DNA of 13,413 nucleotides from Planctomycetaceae bacterium. Its GTDB lineage: Bacteria > Planctomycetota > Planctomycetia > Pirellulales > UBA1268. A program made the translations under genes and the position numbers. The notes beneath the pieces are model-generated. The model saw only the letters and a list, made by a program, of their open reading frames with translations, searched no databases and had not been told where the DNA came from. How positions within the stretch are numbered: the stretch's first letter is position 1; the number at the start of each line of letters is the position of its first letter. Location of the stretch: positions 1-13,413 of the forward strand of contig JABHNP010000247.1 in the NCBI GenBank assembly GCA_018694455.1, read 5' to 3'. Below are positions 6,699 to 13,413 of this stretch, piece by piece.

Positions 6699-8141
6699 TT
6701 ACTGTGTGTTGGAAATTTGTTTGATTGCGTGGGCTGCAGCTACTTGTCCAGAATGAATCACTTGAGGAATTCCTACGCCCTCATAAGCACCACCAGCTAG
6801 ACCAAGTGATGGCAACGTCGCTTCGAATTGCCGAATTTTCTTAATTCTCTCAACATGTCCTAAATTGTACTGCGGCATGGACGTGTGCCACCGGTCCACC
6901 TGCACCATTGTTGGTCTATCGCATCGGCCCAGTGTTGTCTTTAAATCGAGCAAAACTTCCTCAAGCACTTCTTCATCAGTTAGCTCTGCGATACCTGTAT
7001 CGAGGGCACCCCCTATAAAAGAGCGAATCAGCACAGAATTGGCTGGTGCTCTACCTGAAAATTTACTACTCGAGAAACTGGCTGCCAGAATTCTTTTGCC
7101 TGCAATTCTTGGAACAATCATGCCCGCAGCCGACAAAGGATGTGTGATATCTTGTCGATGAAAGCCAAGTGAAACAACTGCAGCACCTGCAAATTCAATC
7201 TTCCCTAATTCTGCTGAAAGCTTTGAATATTCTTTGGCGAGAATTGGAGCTGCTACTGAAGCTGGTACAGCAAGTACAACACCGCTTGTTCCAGTGATTT
7301 GCTTACTAAGGGAAACCTGCCATTCAGTGCCATCATGTTGCAAAGAACTCACTTTATCCTGAATGATTTGTACACCTGCACCCCGAAGATGGCATTCAAG
7401 ACTATCGATCAATGTCTGCATGCCATATCTGAAGGATACAAATTGTCCATAACGAGCACCACTTGTATCACTACTTTCATCCACCTGCACAATTCTTTTT
7501 TTTTCACCTCGTGTAAGACTGCCCCAGTCTTGTTCCATCTTAAAGAATTCCGGACATGCAGCCGCCATGCTAAGCCTATCGGGATCAGCAGTCCAAATAC
7601 CAGAAACCAGCGGCTGAACTAATTTATCAAATGCTTCTTGCCCGAGTCTGCGGACAGCAAATGATTCCAGGCTCTCATCTGCATGTTGTTTTCGCTTCGG
7701 AATGAAACGCTCTCCAGCGACGCGCAAACGGCCGAAGACAGAAAGAACATTTGAACGCAAAAACGGAACAATTCGTCCCGGCGCAAGAAGTCTGAATCCT
7801 GGCGGTACGGGCACAAGGTCACCTCTATTATTTTTTCGTGGACTCCATACGAGCGCACGCCTTGCTTCAGGATTAATGCTCACAAGTTCTTTGGAGAGTC
7901 CGAGCCGTTCAACGAGTTCAATGCCTTCCGGACGAACAGAAAGAAAACTATCCGCTGCCCGTTCTATAAGCCATCCTTCTCGAGCCACTGTTTCAATGAC
8001 ACCACCCAGTCGATGCGCTGATTCGACAATGGTTATTCGAGGGGCGGGAGTTTGCCGAAGCAACCATTCTGCCGCAGAAAGACCAGCAAGCCCGCCGCCG
8101 ACAATCATTACATGTTGTTGTTTTTTTGAGTGATTAACCAT
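6699..8141 (-). CDS. hemY: Protoporphyrinogen/coproporphyrinogen oxidase (HemY type, FAD-dependent)
   Basis: A 480-residue flavoprotein that oxidises the porphyrinogen ring late in haem synthesis, using FAD and oxygen. Residues 11-24 (VMIVGGGLAGLSAA) are the FAD-binding Rossmann loop, with Glu40 at the end of the second strand to bind ribose. RLGGVIETVAREGWLIERAA (44-63) is the second conserved flavin motif. FDKLVQPLVSGIWTADPDRL is characteristic of the HemY/PPOX family. The C-terminal LAGGAYEGVGIPQVIHSG closes the FAD site. The length is normal and the start is ATG at 8141. Whether the substrate is protoporphyrinogen IX or coproporphyrinogen III (CgoX) cannot be decided from the sequence. 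No other haem gene is in the window. It is divergent from the TPR gene across 252 bp. Confidence 0.94.
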   Translation of the reverse strand: MVNHSKKQQHVMIVGGGLAGLSAAEWLLRQTPAPRITIVESAHRLGGVIETVAREGWLIERAADSFLSVRPEGIELVERLGLSKELVSINPEARRALVWSPRKNNRGDLVPVPPGFRLLAPGRIVPFLRSNVLSVFGRLRVAGERFIPKRKQHADESLESFAVRRLGQEAFDKLVQPLVSGIWTADPDRLSMAAACPEFFKMEQDWGSLTRGEKKRIVQVDESSDTSGARYGQFVSFRYGMQTLIDSLECHLRGAGVQIIQDKVSSLQHDGTEWQVSLSKQITGTSGVVLAVPASVAAPILAKEYSKLSAELGKIEFAGAAVVSLGFHRQDITHPLSAAGMIVPRIAGKRILAASFSSSKFSGRAPANSVLIRSFIGGALDTGIAELTDEEVLEEVLLDLKTTLGRCDRPTMVQVDRWHTSMPQYNLGHVERIKKIRQFEATLPSLGLAGGAYEGVGIPQVIHSGQVAAAHAIKQISNTQ

Positions 8142-8378
8142 CGTTCAGATTGATAAGGAAATATGATTTGCTTGTTGTTTACTTACCAACTGTAGCTACA
8201 TCTCATTACATTGGATCATAACGTAATAGCCTATCTCCCCTAATCTACCGGATAGAGACGACGATTACGCACCTACAGTGCTACGCAATATTTTTGGTCT
8301 AGACTCAGTTTCACACGACTTCTAGTGTCCGATCAACTTTGCGACAGTGGCATTCCCCAACGTTTGCCGACGTGACTT

Positions 8379-8384
8379 AGGAGG
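8379..8384 (+). promoter_or_regulatory. Perfect Shine-Dalgarno fixing a GTG start
   Basis: AGGAGG ends 9 bases before GTG 8394 and 18 bases before ATG 8403. The spacing favours the GTG as the true start of the exported TPR protein. Confidence 0.7.
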
Positions 8385-8393
8385 CTCCAAACC

Positions 8394-10778
8394 GTGATTG
8401 TGATGCAACGCTTCAGCCAATATTCATTTACAGCGGCTTTTTTCATCACATGTATACATTTTGCTTTTGTTACTGCAGCTGCAGAGCAGAAAAATGGTAC
8501 ATCGATGCAACTACCCTCATGGGTTGAATCAATCGGGGAGCCCTCTAAAAGGCAACGTGACGGAACAGCACCAGAAGAAGCTATCGTCCCAGTAGTTCAG
8601 CCATCGGTCAAAAGTAAAAAGACTTCTGATTCTTTTGGAAAAAAAGGAAATGCTTCTTCACAATTAGCACAAGAGCGAATTTCTGGATCAACGGTCTCAA
8701 GCCAAAATAAGCCAACGCTCTCAGAACGTGCCGCTCGACTCTTTGACCCAGAAGTTCTAAAAACTGCCTGGAATGACCTTCTTCCAAGTCCGAAAGAGAA
8801 GACTAATACACCTGTTGCAAAAAAGAGTACACCGAAAGATGAAGGGGCTTCTCTCGGACCAGAGACCAGCGTTCTCAAACAGGAAAAGTCTGAAGAATCT
8901 CCATCATGGCAACGACCACTTGCAGCTGCAAGAAGCCTTCTTCAGACACCACCAAATGTGAATGAAACATCGGCGATTGAAACCAAAGGTAGTTCAGCCA
9001 ATAAACCAAAAGCAAATGCATCTACTGCTGATGCACCTTTAGATATGGCTCCATTAAGCGCTCCGATTGCTGAGGCTCCTGACGAAACGCCGACCCTGGC
9101 TATAGACCCAGCAAGTTTTCGCGGAGCATATCCAGGTAAGACAACTCGCGCAGATATTGATAATGAATGGGGCCCAGGGGAAGCTATTCCTCGTGACGAT
9201 GGAACAGATTGTTTCTTTTGGAAAATAGAGCCCTTCGACAGAGTTGCCGTTACATTTCGTGATGGTGTTGTTACGGCAATCCAAATTAAGTTATCAAAAC
9301 CTGTGCCTAGCTCTGAACTCGCCAAGCAACTCGAAATTGCAGATCTTAGAACTGTTGCCATTCTTGATGATAACGGTGCAGCAATCGGCCAAGTTTTTCC
9401 TGAGCGGGGCGTGATGTTTAGCCTTGAGACAGGTACAACTTCAGCTACCGCCGTATTACTTGAATCGCTTGATCCCGATTCATTTGTGCTTCGTGCAGAG
9501 AGTGAAATGAAATCATCTGCCGCTTACGCCGTTGCTGACCTCGAGTATGCCATTGAGATTGATCCAACACATCTGCGAGCGCATCGTCTACTTCTTGCAC
9601 TCATGTGTGACGAGGGCCGCTGGCCGACTGCGCTTCAACTTGCCGATACTGCTGAAGAACTCGGGCCAGGGGATGCGTGGACTGGTTTAAAACGAGCTGA
9701 AGTTCTACTAAAACTCGATCGTCCAAAAGAGGCACAATCTGCCATCGATGAGCTTATCGAGAGACAAGACGTGTCGTCACTTCTTGCATCACAAGCAGGA
9801 AGACTTCGAGGACGCATTGAGCTTGGTAAGACTCTACCGGACTACGAACAAACTGTAGACTTGTTTACTGAGGCAATTCGTAAAGCGACGCCTCTTGCCG
9901 AAAGTCGTTCCGAGAACGTCCGTTCTGTAGCACAGCAAGTTCTTCTCGACGCGCACCTTGGCACTGCTCAGGCTATTGCCCAGGGAACTTGGCAACAAAA
10001 AAATCGTGTGATTCCAAAATGGATTAGCCGAGCCAATACAATTGTTGAGAAAATTGACTTAGAAGATCCTAGTAGAGACCGGCTCGAACTTGAATTGACC
10101 TGTGGCGTTCTTGCTGTTGCCGCCGGATCAGCAAACGCTATCGAAGCTGTGCCTTGGGTAAAGCGTTTACTTGCCATCAGAGAACAAATGAATGACTCGG
10201 TGACCGACCCTTGGAGGAGAAGACAGATTGATTGGCAAGTTGGATGTGGCCTCAATAATGCTCTCGAGGCGGCCCGAAAACGTGGTGATGCAGAGGATAT
10301 GCTCGACAACGCCACACTCACTATTGCCTATCTTGAGCGAGGTGCCGAACACCGTGAATTAACGGCTGGAGAAAGGCGAGATCTTGGTGATCTGATGTTC
10401 CAAATAGGCATTATGCACAGCCTCCGAAATAGTGATCATGCCACTGCAGTAACCTGGTTCGATAAAACAATCCCTCTCTGGAATCAAAATGAGCAGGTCG
10501 TTCGAGATAATGAACTTGGACGAGTGGGCGAATCCTTTATTAGCATGGCCATTTCTTACTGGCAGGTTGAAAGACGAGACGACGCAATCGACTTGAGCCG
10601 CACTGGAGTTGATTTCATGGTTGAAGCCGTTGACCGTGAAAAACTCGACGAACAATCTCTGTCTGTCGCATACGGAAATCTAGCAACTATGTATGCGGAG
10701 CAGGGTGATACTGACAAGTCACAGGCTTACGCAGAAATGGCTACTCGCGTTGAATCAACGAGTAGCCTCTTACGCTAG
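8394..10778 (+). CDS. Large exported TPR-repeat protein with an internal SmpA/BamE-like segment
   Basis: A 794-residue protein of unassigned function. Residues 5-30 (RFSQYSFTAAFFITCIHFAF) form a signal peptide or signal anchor, with possible cleavage after VTAAA. Residues 31-235 are low-complexity, rich in Ser, Lys, Pro and Glu, probably disordered. Residues about 242-350 are a compact domain: YPGKTTRADIDNEWGPGEAI, a predicted strand with FFWKI, then VAVTFRDGVVTAIQI. This is reminiscent of SmpA/BamE-like folds (G-M/K-T-x-x-x-V/I...W/LG-P), an inference only. Residues 360-470 and about 650-790 are helical TPR-like repeats, with AVADLEYAIEIDPTHLRAHRL and MYAEQGDTDKSQAYAEMATR as clear examples. 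The start is GTG 8394, set by AGGAGG. The composition fits a planctomycete envelope scaffold protein; the partner is unknown. Confidence 0.85.
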   Translation: MIVMQRFSQYSFTAAFFITCIHFAFVTAAAEQKNGTSMQLPSWVESIGEPSKRQRDGTAPEEAIVPVVQPSVKSKKTSDSFGKKGNASSQLAQERISGSTVSSQNKPTLSERAARLFDPEVLKTAWNDLLPSPKEKTNTPVAKKSTPKDEGASLGPETSVLKQEKSEESPSWQRPLAAARSLLQTPPNVNETSAIETKGSSANKPKANASTADAPLDMAPLSAPIAEAPDETPTLAIDPASFRGAYPGKTTRADIDNEWGPGEAIPRDDGTDCFFWKIEPFDRVAVTFRDGVVTAIQIKLSKPVPSSELAKQLEIADLRTVAILDDNGAAIGQVFPERGVMFSLETGTTSATAVLLESLDPDSFVLRAESEMKSSAAYAVADLEYAIEIDPTHLRAHRLLLALMCDEGRWPTALQLADTAEELGPGDAWTGLKRAEVLLKLDRPKEAQSAIDELIERQDVSSLLASQAGRLRGRIELGKTLPDYEQTVDLFTEAIRKATPLAESRSENVRSVAQQVLLDAHLGTAQAIAQGTWQQKNRVIPKWISRANTIVEKIDLEDPSRDRLELELTCGVLAVAAGSANAIEAVPWVKRLLAIREQMNDSVTDPWRRRQIDWQVGCGLNNALEAARKRGDAEDMLDNATLTIAYLERGAEHRELTAGERRDLGDLMFQIGIMHSLRNSDHATAVTWFDKTIPLWNQNEQVVRDNELGRVGESFISMAISYWQVERRDDAIDLSRTGVDFMVEAVDREKLDEQSLSVAYGNLATMYAEQGDTDKSQAYAEMATRVESTSSLLR

Positions 10779-10790
10779 ACAGCTTTTTTT
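10739..10790 (+). terminator. Strong 9-bp stem-loop over the 3' end of the TPR gene, with a T-run downstream
   Basis: GGCTACTCG (10739-10747) and CGAGTAGCC (10759-10767) are perfect reverse complements; inside, TTG-AAT-CAA can add three more pairs after a two-base bulge. The stem lies within the last codons of the TPR gene. A run of seven T (10784-10790) follows, but 16 bases after the stem, which is longer than the usual intrinsic terminator. It may be an RNA 3'-end stabiliser or a looser terminator between two convergent genes. Confidence 0.4.
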
Positions 10791-10838
10791 GAATTAATTT
10801 TCTCTTCATTTGCTGAACACGTAGCCCACGCAAAATCT

Positions 10839-11585
10839 TCAAACAAGTGTCTCGAGCAGCAGCCTCATTTTGCGAAGTTCAGCCACTTGATCGACTCCCT
10901 CGAGCGGTGGTAGATGAATACCGAGCGCTCTTTTATATCCAACACGACTAAGTTGAGTAGCAATTCTCCCATATTCAATAGTACCTTTGCCAATTTGCAC
11001 CTGAAATGCATCTGCTCGTGAATCTCGCAGATGGACATGGCAAACATTCGGTAAGATTGAATCCCACGAAGTTGGTTTTTTATGACCGTACACTGAGTAA
11101 CTCGGATCAAGTGTTACACCCAAACCAGGGACATTGCGGCAAAGAGAAGCCGTTGTTTCGGCATCTTGAGTCATTCGATCAGATGCAGTCTTTACTCCCA
11201 CAACCATTCCGTAGGATGCCGCTATAGCAACGAACTTTCTCAGACGCTCAATCTCCCCATTAAATGGCGTACCCAATTCAGATGCTTCAACAACAATCGT
11301 GACAATCTCGAGGGTTTTCGCTAATCGACAACACGCATCAAATTTCTCGTATAACTTGCCGTCTTCCGGTGCTGCAAAGGACAACGCAACCGGGCGTAAG
11401 CGTTGAAGGTCACTACACGCAGCGATCGCAGAATCACTATTCTCAAGCACATCTGCAGGCTGAAGATGTGTACCACCTTCATGTATATCAATTTCGACAG
11501 CTGTAAATTCAAGTTCGGCAAGGCGTTCCATGGCCTGATCAAGTGGCAAATTGGGAAAACATTCGGTACTCACACAAACAAACAA
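10839..11585 (-). CDS. Sugar phosphate isomerase/epimerase-like TIM-barrel protein
   Basis: A 248-residue protein of the xylose-isomerase-like/AP endonuclease 2 TIM-barrel superfamily. Repeated strand signals are visible: FTAVEIDIHEGGTH (27-40), the VALSFAAPEDG segment (66-76), VTIVVEASELGTP, GLGVTLDPSYSVYG (154-167), VCHVHLRDSRADAFQVQIGK (181-200) and GTIEYGRIATQL. Asp160 and His185 correspond to typical metal-binding positions. The usual Glu on the middle strand is Lys132 (VGVKTAS), and the usual final acidic residue is His214 (LGIHLPP), so the metal site looks incomplete. The start is TTG at 11585, supported by AGGAG 9 bases upstream and an in-frame stop just before; GTG at 11573 is an alternative. 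Substrate unknown; the gene stands alone on its strand. Confidence 0.82.
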   Translation of the reverse strand: MFVCVSTECFPNLPLDQAMERLAELEFTAVEIDIHEGGTHLQPADVLENSDSAIAACSDLQRLRPVALSFAAPEDGKLYEKFDACCRLAKTLEIVTIVVEASELGTPFNGEIERLRKFVAIAASYGMVVGVKTASDRMTQDAETTASLCRNVPGLGVTLDPSYSVYGHKKPTSWDSILPNVCHVHLRDSRADAFQVQIGKGTIEYGRIATQLSRVGYKRALGIHLPPLEGVDQVAELRKMRLLLETLV

Positions 11586-11594
11586 AATGCATCA

Positions 11595-11599
11595 CTCCT
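11595..11599 (-). promoter_or_regulatory. Ribosome binding site fixing a TTG start
   Basis: On the minus strand this reads AGGAG, 9 bases before the TTG at 11585. An in-frame TGA lies only 6 bases upstream of that TTG, so translation of this frame must begin at the TTG, at the intervening ATT, or further inside. Confidence 0.6.
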
Positions 11600-11712
11600 G
11601 GTAGACGACAACGATAAAAACTGAATATGATTCTCTAGACAATGTTAAGGTAGCGATAAATACTAAAAACTGGCAACTTCGAACTGCAACAAGAAGATCT
11701 GATTCGTCTTGC

Positions 11713-11726
11713 ACTTTGGCCAAAGT
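11713..11726. promoter_or_regulatory. Perfect 14-bp palindrome upstream of sppA (possible operator)
   Basis: ACTTTGGCCAAAGT is its own reverse complement. It lies 72 bases before the sppA start, in the divergent intergenic region shared with the TIM-barrel gene. It is the longest perfect palindrome I found in the window. A dimeric repressor or activator site is plausible, but no cognate regulator is in the window. Confidence 0.35.
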
Positions 11727-11786
11727 AGGCGAAACTAACCATTTATTAGCAGCTTTGTGAACTCGAATGATAGAAATCTTGTTCCT

Positions 11787-11790
11787 AGGA
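11787..11790 (+). promoter_or_regulatory. Ribosome binding site deciding the sppA start
   Basis: AGGA ends 8 bases before ATG 11799, which favours this start over the in-frame GTG at 11757. Confidence 0.55.
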
Positions 11791-11798
11791 AAATAATT

Positions 11799-12842
11799 AT
11801 GTCTGACGAAGTCAATCCGGCACACTCACGTGTTGTCCTTGAACAGCCACGCCACTGGAACCGCTGGAAAGGACGCCTCTCTTGGATTATTACAAGCATT
11901 TCTGTTGTTGTGGCCATAGCCGCTCTTGGAGCAAATGCGGAATACTTTCAAACAAATCCAAAGGTTATTGAGCACTATCACTCATTATCAGAGGCGGCAC
12001 GTGACAAAATTGCAATTGTAGAAATTCGTGGTGCGATTATGGGAGGGGATGGATTTACTCGGCATCAGCTAGATCAAGTAAAAGCAGACAACGCCATTCG
12101 TGCCATCGTACTTCGTGTCGACTCGCCTGGTGGAACAGTGAGTGGGAGTGATGAACTTCATTATCGAATAAAGAAGCTAGCTACCGAAAGAAATCTTCCT
12201 GTTGTTGTGAGTATGGGTAGTATTGCGGCGAGTGGTGGATATTACGTAGCCATGGCAAATAGTGGCCAAGATGAAATAATTTTCGCTGAGCCCTCTACAG
12301 TGACCGGTTCTATAGGCGTAATCATCCCGCATTTTGACTTTTCACAACTACTCAAACGTTTTGAAATCTCTGACGATTCAATTACGAGTGGTCCGCTCAA
12401 AGAAATGTTGAGCATTACAAAAGAAAGATCTCCAGAACTCGCCAAGCGAGAGCGTGGCATTGTTCAGGACCTTGTTGATGAAATGTTTAATCGGTTCAAA
12501 GACATTGTCCGTGCAGGTCGTCCAAAACTAAATGAAAAAGCCATTAAGGACGCAACTACGGGTCAGGTTTTTACAGCACAACAAGCATTAAAACTTGGAC
12601 TCGTTGATAAAATTGGGTTTCTTGAAGATGCGATATCTAGAGCCGCAATCTTAGCAGGCTTATCAGAGGATTCCGTACGAGTCATTCAGTACAAGCAACC
12701 ACGAGGAATCTTTGATGATCTTCTCGGTGGTGCCACTCAGGCACGTTCATGTAATACGCTGGAAATGGTTGTCGAATGGACTACTCCCAGAGCATGGTAT
12801 CTTTGCTCATGGTTGCCAATGCTTACGACAAACTCTCTCTAG
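11799..12842 (+). CDS. sppA: Signal peptide peptidase SppA
   Basis: A 347-residue membrane serine protease that degrades leftover signal peptides; the short, single-domain (Bacillus-like) form rather than the double-length E. coli form. Residues 1-26 are cytoplasmic, residues about 27-46 (RLSWIITSISVVVAIAALGA) are the membrane anchor, and the protease domain follows. IVLRVDSPGGTVSGSDEL (103-120) is the conserved oxyanion region. GSIAASGGYY contains the expected nucleophile Ser145, and SGPLKEM contains the expected general base Lys201, spaced as in the family. TGQVFTAQQALKLGLVDKIG is the usual C-terminal signature. The start is ATG 11799; GTG 11757 would add 14 residues. The stop TAG overlaps the stop of the convergent acyl-CoA dehydrogenase gene. 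No frame damage seen. Confidence 0.94.
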   Translation: MSDEVNPAHSRVVLEQPRHWNRWKGRLSWIITSISVVVAIAALGANAEYFQTNPKVIEHYHSLSEAARDKIAIVEIRGAIMGGDGFTRHQLDQVKADNAIRAIVLRVDSPGGTVSGSDELHYRIKKLATERNLPVVVSMGSIAASGGYYVAMANSGQDEIIFAEPSTVTGSIGVIIPHFDFSQLLKRFEISDDSITSGPLKEMLSITKERSPELAKRERGIVQDLVDEMFNRFKDIVRAGRPKLNEKAIKDATTGQVFTAQQALKLGLVDKIGFLEDAISRAAILAGLSEDSVRVIQYKQPRGIFDDLLGGATQARSCNTLEMVVEWTTPRAWYLCSWLPMLTTNSL

Positions 12843-13413
12843 GCCGAATATCTATGAAGACAACTTCGGCCAAGGTTTGCTAATCGCCTGTAGTCACCCT
12901 TCACAAGGGCTTTTCCAGCACACGACAGAAGAATCGAACGACACCAGCAGGTTGCTGCCTGCACAGAATCGGTATCGGCCAGCCTATCGGCGTAGTGTAT
13001 GACTGCAAGACAAGAGATGAACCCCTGAATACGATCTGACAGATCGGTAAGAATTAACTGCTGTTCAGCCAGCTTTCTACCGTATGCTCTGAGGAGTCGA
13101 TCTGTCTCAATACTCGCCACAATAAGGTTGCGACGAGCCTGAAATGCCAAACTACGAAGCTCGCTATCGAGAAGAGCAGCATCTTCCTTAGGTGGAAAAA
13201 ATTGTAAGCTTCGTGAAATCCTCCATTGTATCCAGTCTAGAAAACTTCTCTTCGATACAAGTGGGTGATGCTTTACGATGCCCTTAAATAGTGCCAATCC
13301 AAGTAGATCACTTTCACCTTCATAAATCCCTGCGGCAAAATGATCATGAAACGAGTCACCAAGCGGGTGCCCTACAAGAAATGCACGACCTCCATGAACT
13401 CCAAGTGCATCAA
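12839..13413 (-). CDS. Acyl-CoA dehydrogenase family protein, C-terminal part (5' truncated by window edge)
   Basis: The last 190 codons are visible, read leftward from base 13411; the frame continues out of the window, so the TTG inside it at 13297 is not the start. Acyl-CoA dehydrogenases oxidise an acyl-CoA thioester at C2-C3 with FAD in fatty-acid or amino-acid breakdown. The visible ALGVHGGRAFL and HFAAGIYEGESDLLGLALFK match the C-terminal helical domain. The Glu of IYEGES (codon 13319-13321) is at the position of the catalytic base found in many members (YEGT in medium-chain enzymes). After this, about 130 residues of helical, arginine-rich sequence extend to the stop, longer than in simple short- or medium-chain members and more like the extended, very-long-chain type. 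Substrate class is not decidable. Its stop TAG overlaps that of sppA. Confidence 0.83.
   Translation of the reverse strand, partial: DALGVHGGRAFLVGHPLGDSFHDHFAAGIYEGESDLLGLALFKGIVKHHPLVSKRSFLDWIQWRISRSLQFFPPKEDAALLDSELRSLAFQARRNLIVASIETDRLLRAYGRKLAEQQLILTDLSDRIQGFISCLAVIHYADRLADTDSVQAATCWCRSILLSCAGKALVKGDYRRLANLGRSCLHRYSA

Noticed and set aside
7702..8133. A 143-codon open frame on the + strand inside the hemY gene
   Set aside because: It is the antisense shadow of a well-supported HemY reading frame; its Ser/Arg/Pro-rich product has no domain pattern.
8942..9361. A 139-codon open frame on the - strand inside the TPR gene
   Set aside because: It is antisense to a clear domain of the TPR protein and has low-complexity Ala/Ser composition.
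13295..13297. TTG as the start of a 152-residue - strand gene at the right edge
   Set aside because: The frame continues without a stop to the window edge and the upstream residues carry the acyl-CoA dehydrogenase motif, including the catalytic Glu.
1..13413. Mobile element, CRISPR array, prophage or defence island
   Set aside because: No transposase, integrase, terminal repeats, repeat-spacer arrays or tRNA attachment site seen; gene content is housekeeping throughout.

Overview
The window looks like ordinary chromosome from a bacterium of the Planctomycetota (PVC superphylum), with moderate to low G+C by eye. The strongest lineage clue is a 69-residue basic protein at 6470-6679 of the type regarded as a PVC signature protein. 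A compact Hanks-type kinase, a secreted TPR protein with a long disordered linker, and frequent non-ATG starts fit this. No mobile element, CRISPR array, rRNA or tRNA was seen.

Layout: The left edge holds the 3' end of mfd (transcription-repair coupling factor). A gap of about 290 bp follows, then a secreted SurA/PpiC-like peptidyl-prolyl isomerase and citrate synthase, all on the + strand. A convergent tadA (tRNA adenosine deaminase) is on the - strand. A short + strand cluster follows: a four-helix CopD-like membrane protein, a 55-residue coiled-coil protein, and a stand-alone protein kinase. The PVC small basic protein has its own leader and ribosome binding site. It converges on hemY/hemG-type protoporphyrinogen oxidase (- strand). 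Divergent from that is a 794-residue exported TPR protein (+), which converges on a sugar phosphate isomerase/epimerase-like TIM barrel (-). Divergent from that is sppA, a membrane signal peptide peptidase (+). It ends in a 4-bp overlap with the stop codon of a convergent acyl-CoA dehydrogenase (-) that runs off the right edge.

How the genes fit together: most are housekeeping functions (DNA repair coupled to transcription, envelope protein folding and proteolysis, TCA cycle entry, tRNA wobble modification, haem synthesis, fatty acid oxidation). They alternate in strand and do not form one pathway. The only tight co-directional cluster is membrane protein - small coiled coil - kinase (gaps of 30 and 38 bp).

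I found no convincing novel multi-gene defence or biosynthetic system. The most interesting points are: a kinase catalytic loop HRDICPRN with Cys in place of the usual Lys; a TIM-barrel isomerase that seems to lack two of the four metal-binding acidic positions; a perfect 14-bp palindrome upstream of sppA; a 4-base CTAG shared by the stop codons of two convergent genes; and a short uncatalogued-looking coiled-coil gene.
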